Shown one piece after another: positions 1-11,183 of a stretch of 64,000 nucleotides of DNA (the first letter of the stretch is position 1; every line of letters starts with the position of its first letter). A model generated the notes under the pieces. It worked only from the letters and a program-made list of their open reading frames with translations. It searched no databases and was not told where the DNA came from. Source of the DNA: Zygnema circumcarinatum (lineage: Eukaryota > Streptophyta > Zygnematophyceae > Zygnematales > Zygnemataceae); contig CM074811.1 of assembly GCA_037447605.1 (NCBI GenBank), positions 2,076,311 through 2,140,310 on the forward strand. The letters are read 5' to 3'. Both the position numbers and the translations under genes were made by a program.

Positions 1-881
1 TTTTCAGCTGTTCGGATCTAAGGCAAACACACCGGTCCTTCTCATGATATCTGTTAATGGAGAGCTTTGCCTACGATTTTATAAGTTCAGATAAGGAGCT
101 TCAATTACTTTGCTTGCTCCTCGCATGAAATGCAGAAGCTTACATATGGACATTTAATCCCTGTATTACGTTCAGCTGCCACGTTTTACTCTTCCACCAC
201 AATCTGAGACCTTGAGCTCCCACCTATCAGCATGAAATGCAGACCATGCCTGGCAATGTCGGCACCTTCAACTTAAAGCTACTTGGTGATAATCGCCAAT
301 TAAGTTTATAAACGGTCAAGTTCCAAGTGAGTCAAGCAAAACTTTGCTTCCAGATATTCAAGAGAAAAAGTCTTTCTTATTGAAGAAAGAATGGAAAATA
401 TCTGAGGAACAGATTGCAACTTAATTGTGCGCTATTTGAAAAGTCTACATCCAACCATGGTGCAAAGTGCCTAATTCCAGTCATCGTCAGATTGACTCAT
501 TATAGAATATAATGCAGCCATGCTAGATTTTCCTCCGCACGCTCGCCATAAATTAAGGAATATGCATGCATCCCTTTCGCTGGACTGTGATTTTTTCTCT
601 TTAGCGGATACCAACGAGAAAGACATCGCGAGCAACACAGACATGACTTGAGGAACAAAGAATTTCCGAATAAAAATGGACCACGAACTGATTAATGTGA
701 CACGAGGGCCACTGACGAAGCTAATGGCTCTGACTACCTAGCCACCCTCGTGGTCCCTTTTTTTAATTGATGAAGGACTTCCGTCATTCCCTCTCTCTCC
801 TGCACTCCGTGAACAGACCAAACTGGAGCTCTTCTTTTGCCTCATTTTTCCCTATAAAACTCTATAAGGCCCAAAACACAC
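1..881. other. non-coding stretch, probable intron of the acetylornithine-deacetylase-like gene
   Basis: I see no conserved coding segment on either strand. The first exon of a minus-strand gene ends at 882 with a GT donor, so this stretch is most simply its first intron, with the other exons lying beyond the left edge. It is AT-rich and has no clear repeat. Confidence 0.4.
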
Positions 882-965
882 CTGAAGGTGCCGCGCTTCC
901 CCGACCAAGCGCGTCAGAAGCGCAACGAAGGCCTCCTCGTCCAGCTGCAAGTCCTCCAGAGCCAT
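882..965 (-). CDS. acetylornithine deacetylase-like protein, first exon only (gene runs off left edge)
   Basis: The minus strand reads ATG at 965-963, then 28 codons, then CAG followed by a GTGTGT donor at 881. The residues EEAFVALLTRLVGEARHLQ align, from memory, with the N-terminal helix of plant acetylornithine deacetylase (Arabidopsis At4g17830 type, M20 metallopeptidase), where the next residues are usually NNPPEL. That enzyme makes ornithine from N-acetylornithine in arginine synthesis. The frame stays open upstream of the ATG, but I found no earlier in-frame ATG nearby. No metal ligand or catalytic residue lies in this piece, so the call rests on 28 residues and one splice donor. A chance ORF cannot be excluded. 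Confidence 0.5.
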
Positions 966-1845
966 GGCTGCGACCTTCCCGAAGCTCCGCGAGCAGGGCA
1001 GCGCCACTTTCAAGCATGCGCTTGCAGTTCGCAGCTCATACGGATTCCTCTTCGCATAGGGCGCCCCCTCAGAGGTCGGCCCTTGGGCGTTCCTACAAAT
1101 AGGAACAGCACTAGCTTTTTGCCATGGGCTCGTATTCGCCGCAGGTCTGGAACTTGCCCAAAGATATATAGACCTTCAGGTTTTTACGCGAAAAATGTTG
1201 CAAATTTCTTTCTCTTTTTGTAAAATGGTTATTTATATGGTAGTTCTATCGCTCATCAATGTGCCCTACTTGCTTAGGGATAAGGGCTTGCGCTCAACGG
1301 CTCTTGAACACTCCAAAGTTAAGGATATATCCACTCAAACGACTTTTTCTTTTGACAGGGTTGTGGAGTTTTAAGACTGGCCTCATCCAATCTACAGTTC
1401 CGTAGTGTGCTTGCTCTCTTTCTTGGTCTCAATCCAGAAGGACATGTAACCCCAATTTGAGTTGCACGGTTTGAGGTTGTGAAGGGCATATGGTACATCT
1501 TTCGGTGCTAATGTATTAAAGTTTTATGAAGTTTGACGAATCGAGGAACTTCGAAAAATCAAATCATGAGAGGTTAACTGATACCCAAATCCGAGTTCAG
1601 CTATTGGTTTCTTTTGAAACACCCGTAACAACTCATCTAACAGACTCCAAATGAACGGCTCACTCGATGGCTTGTGCTCAGCTAGACTTGTCGCTTCGTG
1701 CATACACTCAAAATCATTGCTTGAAAGCCATCTCAGTTTTGATCTTCAATTCTGAAGGGCCCTCCTTAATTTGAAATTTCAAAATGCTGGTTCAAACCAG
1801 CAATCCCTCAAAGACAGTTGAATCATTGCCTGCAAGTAGAACACG
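966..1845. other. spacer between two minus-strand genes
   Basis: The upstream region of the acetylornithine-deacetylase-like exon and the 3' flank of the mitochondrial membrane protein gene. ORFs on the plus strand at 767-1223 are mostly antisense to the exon at 882-965. I see no further gene, RNA or repeat. Confidence 0.4.
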
Positions 1846-4146
1846 CTAATTCTTCTGGGCCTCAGCCAGCCTCCTCTCTCTCTCCGCTGCTGCCTCTCTC
1901 TCTGCAGCTTCCTCTCTCTCCACCGCCTTCCGAACTCGTTCTTCTCTCTCCAGCCGCGCAGCTTCCTCTGCCTCACGATCATCTTCCGCATCGTAATCTT
2001 TCTGCTTCGCTAAAGCACGGACCACAGGATCCCTCAACTCTGCCACCACTCCTCCACTTTCTACATAGGTTTGTTCATCCCCAATCACAAATATGCGCTG
2101 CTGATTGGATGAATCCGATGCAGACGTTGCAACGTCGACAGCAAGCAGCTTGAAGTCGTACTGCAAACCACACACCACATAGACCAGAAGTCAATGAAGA
2201 CTGCTATATAAGCGGCCATTTGAGGCAAGGGGGTGCACGGATGAATCGTATTCTCGAATGACAAAACAGCAGAGAAGCTCTATAAACCTTCATGGAAAGA
2301 CTAGTGACTTTCCCCTGTCAGGGTGCTGCACCACCATGCAGCAGGGGAAAAACAGAAGTGCATACCTTGCCCGACTTCCTCTTTATCTCAGCACTGACAA
2401 GGCCCCGTCCCTCCGCACCACGGATGGGAAAAATGAGAAAGCATCTTTTGCTCGAAAGACCAAGTCGATAATTCTTTATGCGCAACCCCCCTCCAGACAT
2501 AACATAGGCTCGCACATGACTTCCACTCAGAGGCGCTCCCATAACCTCAAGAACCTTGGCATTCACTTGCAGCATCCTCATGGTTTGACGGTACACTGCA
2601 TCAGGATTGATGGTATAGCGAGCCCGCAGATAAAGCCCCTGCAAGCATCAACAGCAAAAACAGCACTCATTATGGAGAGATAATAATGTACTCGTAAATC
2701 GATCACGTCCACGTTCTTTGATCATTTCAAATGACAGTGACCAGAAAACTCAGTAACCCTGGCAAACTTTGGCTATTCTCGTTCAACTAACCGTGAATGC
2801 CACTATGGCAGATGCGAGGGCCAAGAAGCCGTATTTGGCCATGCCCTCTGAGAAGCTGATGAATGTGGATGCCACTCCGAACATGATGCGCCAAAGCAGC
2901 ATCACCAGAAAGATCGCAACCACCCCCAAGATGATGGGGTAATTCCGCCGCCAGAAAGCCTCAACCTGCAACGCTGCCTTTTCCCTCCCCCTTCCCCTCC
3001 CTCACTCCTTGGACGCATCTCTGAAGGACCACCAACAGCTTGCAACAAGAGCGAACTCGGGCTGACATTCAAGCACACGCTACATTTCTGGTGTTTAAGG
3101 CCCCTGCATCACACGGTAGCCCATTCCTACAACTGTGACATAAAAAACCAAAAGGATATGACATTATCAAACTGCCTGAGACAACTCTCAGCAGATTAGG
3201 TTTAGAAATCGTCTTTAAAGCCCCTAAATGTCCCAATTATAAAAGACATTTACCCGCAGCGTCACGGTACTGACTCCCCAAACGTCCCAGTGCGGCCTTC
3301 TGTTTCCTAAGCAGTGCTTCCATAGTTGACTTTCCGCCCGCCTTCTCCATGACACCAGCAGCTGCCTTCAGTGCAGCCGGCGGCCCTTTAACACTCGCCG
3401 GAGGGCTCAATGATTTCCCGGGCGATCTCAGCTTCTGAACAGCTTCTCGGACCTGCCAGGATTCAAAGCCATACCCGCAACCTTGTCAGAGCATTTTGGT
3501 GCAATCATCCCAAGAAGGGAACAGCCATAAAGATTACATTGGCTCTCGTAAAATACGGTCTGTAAACACGTATAACCAGCTTCCTCCTCCTTTACTAACG
3601 TGCGAATATGAACTGGACAGTCCTGAGAACATTATGTTCTAAACACAAGTAGCAATTGTGTACCTGCTGCTGCATGCGGTCTGTCCAGCTGGTGGTGGAG
3701 TATGCTTGACCAGGATTGCTGCTCGCCCTCCCGTTCAGTAGCCTTCCCATCAGGCGTGGAGCATGCTGAAAGCTTGCAACACCAACTGGCAGAAGCTTCT
3801 CCGTGGGCCGGCAACTAGGCAGCAGGCTTGGCATTTTTGATTGAGCGTGAGTTGTAAAACCATTCTTGGCGGAAAAATGCACTAAACCTGTCCATTCTTG
3901 CCGAGAATTCTTAGCTGAGTTCCAGCTTTTTGCCACTTGCCTGACCGCAAGTGGAAGGAATGATTCAATCTGATGGGCATCTGTTGCTAAATTGCCTTGA
4001 AATGACTTTAGGGACGGAAGAGGCAGGCGAGCCAGATTCTGAGCTGAATAGTCCTGCAGGGTGGACGGAGAACGATGGCGGCTTGCCGTTTGAAGGCCTC
4101 GCCAGCAATGGGCTAAGGCCCGGAAGCCGTTTGATGAGAATGCCAT
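1846..4146 (-). CDS. mitochondrial membrane protein of the At3g56430/TIM21-like family
   Basis: Five minus-strand exons: 4146-3664, 3452-about 3253, 2965-2792, 2638-2366 and 2160-1846 (stop 1848-1846), giving about 480 aa. The Ser/Arg-rich N-terminus looks like a mitochondrial presequence. Exon 3 encodes a membrane segment (near YPIILGVVAIFLVMLLW) followed by SEGMAKYGFLALASAIVAF. Exon 4 holds GLYLRARYTINPDAVYR and VMGAPLSGSHVRAYVMSGGG. Exon 5 holds YDFKLLAVDV, then a charged Arg/Glu coiled-coil tail. The order and wording match Arabidopsis At3g56430/At2g40800, annotated as import inner-membrane translocase-like, so a role in mitochondrial membrane assembly is inferred. The exon 2 to exon 3 joint is unresolved: the obvious donor at 3252 leaves the wrong phase, while a weaker donor inside TACCGTGAC with an acceptor before position 2973 restores the frame. 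An unseen small exon is the alternative. Confidence 0.8.
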
Positions 4147-5857
4147 GGAGACAGGAAAGTGCTGATTATTAACTGTAACTGGCCGTTGCTTTAGCGATCA
4201 TAATGGAATCCTGAAAGTTCACAGAAGACGATTAACATTGATTAATTTCTGAACGCAAAAAAAATAAATGCTACAAAAAAGCAAGGACGTCCGGAGGGGC
4301 AGAAAGTTGATGGCTACTTATTGGAAGACGTCTATGACAATAAAAAGGAAAAAAATGCAATCGGTGAGTGATGAAAGCGTAACAAGCACCTAACTTGAAC
4401 ATGATTTACAGTTTTTTGTCTATTTTTTGTTTTTTTAAAGAAATTTCTCAACTCTTAAGGCTGAGTACTGAATTGTATCGCACATGCTTCAATGAAGGCT
4501 TGATGACGAAATGGTTTACAGATCAGGTATCAGTGATTTAGTTGAATGGAAAGTACCAGATTCCACATTATGGATCCGTACAAACAAAACAGAACTTGGC
4601 CACTGCTTTTAAATCCTTTTAATATAGCTAAACAGTCGCTTCTTCTTGCATCCTAGCATCGTGTCAAAGCGAATACTGTAAAAAAATGACATGAACTCAA
4701 AGCAGAATCCGTTTCGGTATCAACATTCAAATCAACACATTGCGCGCCTGCACCGCTTGCTACATCCGCAGAACTTGGTGCTGTCGCATTCGTAAGAAAA
4801 ATATGAAAATAAAAACTAGGTAGAAATAATGCATCCAAAGCGACGGTGACATACCTGCAGCGTGCTTTCCAGGCTCCCCTCCGCCCCGCATTCCGGCGCC
4901 TGTCCTCCATCCCTGCAGCCATGGCCATGCCTTCCGCCGCAAGCAGCCTGCAAGGAGCCGTTGTGTCCCAGTTCCATGTAACGCAGTTCCATGGACCGCA
5001 GTTCTAGATTTCCTGTTTAAATTCGCGTGCTACCTCAACTAGATTTATTTTCTTTATGGTTCAGAGAAATCGCAAAATGTCATCAACCAATCACACTCTT
5101 CCTTTAAGACCAGAAACTAACTGTTACCTGATTTATTTCTTGTCGTTTTGTGATTTATCAGTCACTCAACGACAAAAAGTTACAGTTTTGGCATCTCATG
5201 TAAAACCCAGTCTGCAAAGGCGTAAAGGACGTCTTACCCAGACGTAAAAGGACGACGCCAAGAACAGCGCTGGCACGGAATAGTTGCACCATGTGAAAGG
5301 CGTTCTCCGTTCGTAACCCTAATCGAACATCTTCCAATGGCGATCCGCCGCGTGTACAATTTTTCTACACGTGGCAAGGAGGGAGGGAGGGCGAGTTTCA
5401 GTTCACAAGTGTTGGCCCCTTCATCTGTCAAATCGTGCTCTTGAAGTGGACCCAAAAAAAAAAAAAAAAAAGTAAATAAAGTGCCAGGGCTTTTGGGAAG
5501 CCTGATTCAAAATTTGAAGATGGAATGAGCTCGAGGAGCTTCAGAGCGCACATCTCCTTCCTTTTCTTTCTCAAAGTCACTTCTTTTACTTTTTGTGTTT
5601 AAGGGGTAAGGTAAGAGGTGAGGGCTTATAATTTCTTTAAGGTAAAGCCCAAGGACAGGCATCGGACCCTACCCGAGCCGAAGATTAAAGTCATAGGCTT
5701 AGGAACTGGAAAGGAGTTTAGCTTTGAGTTAGGGTTGGAATCAGCATACAGCTATGGTGAGGGGTAGGCCTCGGATTAGGGTTAGAGGGTGGAGGCGGTA
5801 AGGGCAGCCTTTGTGCTCCGTTCAGCGGAGACCCTTCTCTGTCACATCATCACATAC
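4147..5857. other. divergent intergenic region with a possible untranslated or orphan exon
   Basis: This lies between the minus-strand mitochondrial gene and the plus-strand methyltransferase gene. A minus-strand segment at 4928-4856 starts with ATG and ends at a good CAG/GTATG donor, but nothing recognisable follows, so it may be a 5' leader exon. A poly-A run sits at 5454-5470. Degenerate TTAGGG-like words occur at 5600-5790. No other gene is seen. Confidence 0.4.
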
Positions 5858-7508
5858 ATGGCTGCGCGGCGCACTCGCTGGCTGCGGTCGTATTATGGCG
5901 TTGAAAACCTGCCGGAGGTGCTCAACCTTCTGGGAAAATTTTTCCTTTCGTCTTTTCTTCTCGGAATCATCAGATACAAACATCATGCTCTCTCAAATAT
6001 CATCGTCAGATGTTTACAGGTTATGCCTTTTGAGGTAAGGGGCCATCCGGGTAGCCTGTTCTGCATACCATAATTTTTTGAATGAAGGCATATGATGTTG
6101 TAGCCCCCCACTTTAGTTCAAGAAGTATTTCATTCATTTTGGCCGGTCGCTGAAGATGACTCAGAAGTTTGTGGCGTTATAAATTTCATGAAAATCCTCT
6201 TGAGAACTCATTTATCTTGCATTTCTAAACTACGTCTGTGCATTAGTTTTCCTTTGATGTTTAGGAATGTATCACCATTTCATCGCCGTTCCATTTCATT
6301 AGTAAATACTGCCTTAGAATCCATTTTTTTTAGGGTTGTTAATAATATGTCCGTACGGTAGCTCGTGTAAATGAAAAAATCCAAACTCAGCAAACATCTT
6401 GCAATTGACAACCTTGAATGCTATTATATGAAGTAGTGCGGCTTTTCGGCTCAGCATTCCTCCTCTCGACATCGTCTGTAAAACCTCTGCCTGTTTGCCT
6501 GCTGTGACTTCTAGACCGATCATGCTCCGATCCGCGCCGTTGGCATTTTGTTCGATTTCATCTCTTTGAGCCTATCTTCTGCTTAAAATTGCAGGTTCCG
6601 ACTTTTGATCTCTATTTTGCGACCATTTTTGCGGGCATTTTGTCCTTGGGTTACTTGGTAGCCCTTGTGAATCACATTCAGACCTCTCTCTCCCTTCGCT
6701 TCCGCATGGCCCGCAAAATCGTTTCTAGAATATCAAATTGGTCTCGAGTTAGCTTAGTTCTGGATGTTGGCTGCGGACGAGGTATTCTGTTAAATACAGT
6801 CGCCATGAGGCTCCAAAAGGAGGGAGCAGGGGGGAGGGTCGTTGGAGTCGACACGTGGCAGAAGGGCACGGCAAAGGGCGGGTTAACAATGGCTCGAACC
6901 CTAAAAGCAGCATCGACTGAAGGAGTAGCTCATTTAGTCACGTGCAAACTGGGAGACTATCGAGCTCTCCCCTTCACTGATAACTGCTTCGACGTCATCG
7001 TTTCGGCCCTTCGTCTACACACTCTGAAAGCGGTACTGTATTCTTCGGCCACAAGAATTCAAACCTGCTTCCTTTATTAGCTCATCAGAAGCTGCTACTC
7101 CTCAGAATCCTTTTTGCTGGTTGATCCTGTACTGAGGTGGAGGTATATTGGAATCTGCTGTCTCAAAAGAGTATTGACAGAAAATAGTGTTACCGGCAAA
7201 CATGATCATGGTCGATTTTTTCTGCTGTATATCAGGTCTCATCGTCCAACAATGTGGAAGCGGCGAGTGCAGCAGAGAGGAGGCGAGCGCTTGCTGAAAT
7301 GGTTCGAGTGGTAAAACCTGGGGGTCAGATCGTCATATGGGACATATTGCATGGGCAGGAATATGCTGATTACTTTCAAGAAGCGGGTCTGGAGGTTCTC
7401 GAACTCTCCAGCCAACTTCCAGCTTATCTGAAGCGAACCTACTTGGTCTCTGCAAGAAAATGCAAGGGACACCCTAGAGGGGAGGAGGGCCAAAATAGAG
7501 CTTCATGA
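5858..7508 (+). CDS. membrane-anchored class I SAM-dependent methyltransferase, bacterial-type family
   Basis: Three exons in phase, 5858-6034, 6595-7032 and 7236-7508, give 295 aa. The first in-frame ATG is 5858. Residues about 19-50 carry YGVENLPEVL and a first hydrophobic segment; residues about 60-86 form a second. Motif I is DVGCGRG at residues 116-122, an acidic motif II follows (VVGVDTW), the later strand is FDVIVSALRLHTL, and then VVKPGGQIVIWDI. This layout, two N-terminal helices with a YGI/V motif followed by a Rossmann methyltransferase, is what I know from a family of uncharacterised bacterial methyltransferases. The substrate is unknown. Three spliced introns show it is a nuclear gene rather than contamination. 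An ancient bacterial origin is an inference that needs a tree. Confidence 0.8.
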
Positions 7509-8337
7509 CCATGGCCATGGCTTCGACGCAATGTTAGAAGGAGAGTTCGGCTTTGCTGAGGCATCATCCTTTCTCGGGGGAGCTGAGATTTAGGTTCAAT
7601 TGAACGCTGTACATAACTCCTGCAGAGTAGCTATAAAAATGCAAAAAGGAAAGACTACTTTCTATTCACTTGGTTAACTCTTCTTCCTGCAGGCTTTGCT
7701 GCGATAGACTTGTTTGCCAACGCTGCATCCTGACACACTCATAGCTTATTGTTTTAGTGTGGAAATTGCACAGCACAGCTTATTCATAAATTTCCATTCT
7801 CTCTTTCTTATAATTAAAGCAAAGAAGCAGCCTACGCAGTATACTTTTCTCGCCTTCCGAAAAACACATACATGGTCGCCCAAACGCATGCACTAACGCC
7901 ACATCGCTTCTACTAAGCCTCCTTGAGCCACATCCTCTGCCTTTGTGCTCATGGTGAGCTAAAACAATATGGAAGGCGCTTCGAGAGATTCAGACCGTTG
8001 GATGGCTGCGATGGAGATCTCGGAACAAAACATGGCCACCACGACATCCAGACCCTTACAAACAGCCACGTGCATAAATGACCGTTGGATATGTCACGTG
8101 GCCTCATGTGAGAGGTGTCGGGTACCCGTGGTCAAAAAAAGAACGCTGGACCCAAACACGAGAGCCTCGGATGTTAGATGCCGTCATTTTCTCTCTGTTG
8201 TACATTCAGTCAAAAGTGGCTTAACATTAACATGAACTTCAACCTAAACCTTCAAACGCGCCATCAGGCCGCAGGAACAAGCAGAACGAGTAAAAGGAGG
8301 GAGGGGCAGCTGTGGAGCTCGTGGAAGCTTGGGAGCC
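7509..8337. other. intergenic / promoter of the E2-TPR gene
   Basis: The methyltransferase 3' flank and the upstream region of the ubiquitin-conjugating enzyme gene. A short CACGTG-type word lies near 8094. No gene is seen; the ORFs at 7969-8235 have no recognisable content. Confidence 0.35.
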
Positions 8338-11145
8338 ATGGCTGCCAAGAAGACGTGCTTGGTGAAGCTCAAGAAGGAGATGAGGAGCTTCATGAAGGAG
8401 CCACCTCCTTACATACCTGCGGTATGTGCAAGGATGATGATGAAGGCGGTTCCTACGGCAAGGCGCTGCTGTTGCTGCTGCTGCTTCGTCGACTTTCTCT
8501 CTTGCTGCTCCTTTTTTGTTCCTCCTTTTGCTATGATTCTCCTTCTACTCTTCCTTCCCATGCTGTGTTGCTCCGGCTGCTTCTCCTGGACTCCTCCCGC
8601 CCGCCTGCTTTCTGATAAAGGGATTCAATGCGCTTGCACGCCGCTGGCCTCGCCTTGCAGGTGGCGATCAACGAGTCGGATATTTTGGAGTGGCATTTCT
8701 TGATTGAAGGGCCTGCAGGAACTCCCTATGAGGGGGGTTGGTACATTGGAAAGCTCAAGTTTCCGACCGACTATCCCTTCAAGCCTCCGGCTATAATGAT
8801 GCTTACTCCGTCGGGGAGGTTCAAGACTGGGACTCGATTGTGTCTTTCTATGTCTGATTTTCATCCAGGTACGCCATACAATCCTAAGGCTTGCTTCATT
8901 CTAGGGGAGTTGCTCGCTTTTGTATTAGTTTGCAGGGAAAAAGTTGATTTGGCTGGTGGCTGGTTCATCCCCATTGGTTTCTCGGAATTCACGTTATATC
9001 ATAGCTTTTCATGTCCATGCAGTTGACTCTCCAAAGGTATTGCATGGGTACTTAACAAAATAGTTGTCCTTTCCTTAAGCCATGTGCTTTGCAACTTGAT
9101 AGGATAATGAAACCGAGAGGTGGCAGCGCCTATTTATACGATTCGCACATTTTGACTAGCAATACATATGTCCGAGTGACTATTCCAAGGAGCTGTCCTA
9201 GAAAGTTGGAGATGAAGTGGTACTGAAACTGGCGAGCCAGCTTTGGATACGCAATTTAGCTGTTTTGAACCGAGCAATAAACTGTAGATATCTCTAATTC
9301 TGATGATGGGCTATGGACCTATGGGGCGGCACATGGTTCAGAGACTTGGAATCCAATGTGGTAAGGCCAAATCATCTATCTCCAACAGGCCATGGAGTGT
9401 GTGGTAAAGGCCAGACTGCCTGAATGCTTAATGACATGTTTTTTCCCGGTAAGGGTGCGTGGTTGTCTTGCCTCTATTCGCATAGAGTTAGATGGCAACC
9501 TTTTGGCTCTCAATGCAGATGAAAATCTATGCGTATTGGAGCCTAGGGAGTTAGAGGCCAACCAAAGATTTCTAGACAGTGATGAGAAGAGGCGATGCTT
9601 GGAGAACAAGTAAGCGGGGATAGTTAAGCGCTATTTTCTCTCTCATGTGTGTGATTTTTGAATGAAGTGAGCTTCGCTGCTTCACATATGCTAACTTAAC
9701 GCATTGAGGGGAGTTTCGTGGCTTTTGTAGGTCGGTGGCATCTGTCCTTACAGGACTGCTTTCGTTTATGTTAGAGAGCACGGCGACAACTGGTTCTATG
9801 GAGAGCACGGTCAGAATCTGAACCTAAAAACCTAAACCCTGAAACCCTAAAGCATGTAATTATTCAACTCTAAACCCTGCAACCCTAGAACCTAAAACCC
9901 CCACTCTAAACCCTACACCCTAAACTCTAGACCCGAGAAGTTCATGAAACCCTTAAAAAAAAACCCTTTTAACTCTGAAACCCTAACCCTGAAACTGTAA
10001 ACCCGGAATCTGAAAATTTTACAAACTCTAAAACCCTGAATTGAATGCCTGAAAGCCTAAAACCTTAACCCCTGAAACCTTAAAACCTGAAATCCTGAGT
10101 TCCTACAAACCCAACACCCTGAATCCTGAAATTTAAAACCCTGAAACCTTAGAACCTGCTTCCTGTCGCCCCATAGTATGTTTCCCCTGCACTGTTCAGG
10201 TGGAGGAGAAGAGACAAATAGCCGCAGAGTCAGGCCAAAAGCTCCTCCAAAATGCTCACTATCGCAGTCTTTTCCCGGAGCTTCCGAATTTGATTGATAG
10301 GCAGAAGCAGGGAGGGAGGGAAAAGGCGGAGTTGGGAGAAGAGACTGAACAGGAAGGCGGGCTGGGAGAGGCTTCAGACACAAGCAGCCGTTTGGAGGAG
10401 GGGCATAGAGAAGCTGATACGGAGCAAATTAGAGGGGTTGAAGAGCTTATTGCTGTCGAGGTGCAAACGTCCAGCAGTGAATCAGCTGTTGGACAGGAGG
10501 GAGAGGGAGAGGGACAGGGAGGGGGAGAGGGAGGAGGAGAGGGAGAGGAAGAGGAAGGCAGCAGGCGGGAGCAAACGGGCGCAGCAAGCATTGAAGAGGA
10601 AGTATTTGAGGAAGCGAGGCAAAGTTTCGAGGAGGAAGGTAATGAAATTTCATGGTTTGACTGTTCTGGGGAGCCCAATGGTTGATATCTCGCTTGTGCT
10701 TGTAAGGAGCTAAGTCGGCGGTCCTTGCAGCTGAATGGCACTTGTTAGGATGTTTTTCTTCCAGGTGGAAAACTTGAGGAGGCCAGCACAAGCACAAGCA
10801 CAAGCACAAGCATAAGCATAAGCAGAGGCAGTCCTTTGACTGAAATTGGCCCAAACCCAGAGGCCGGCGGGTTTTCGGAGTCTTCTGCGGAAGCAACAGT
10901 GAGGCGTTTGGAGGATCTGCTGGCACACTGCCACGTGGCACTGCAGCAGGATACCCCAGAGAAGAGGGGCTTTGAACGAGGAGTGTGTCTATTGCGATGT
11001 GGAGAGGTAGAGGAGGCGACGCGAGCCTTCATGGGAGGGCTTGCAGGGGTGGTACGTAATTCAACACAGTCCATGATATTGCTGTCATCGATAACGTTTT
11101 GGGAGAGAGGTGGGGAGAGGGGGGGGGGGGGGGGGNNNNNNNNNN

Positions 11146-11183
<38 letters not shown>

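Noticed and set aside
4653-4942. Minus-strand ORFs with ATG and a CAG/GTATG donor at 4856, as a separate gene start
   Set aside because: No recognisable following exon in phase was found. It may be a 5' leader exon of the mitochondrial gene, but this is not supported enough to list as CDS.
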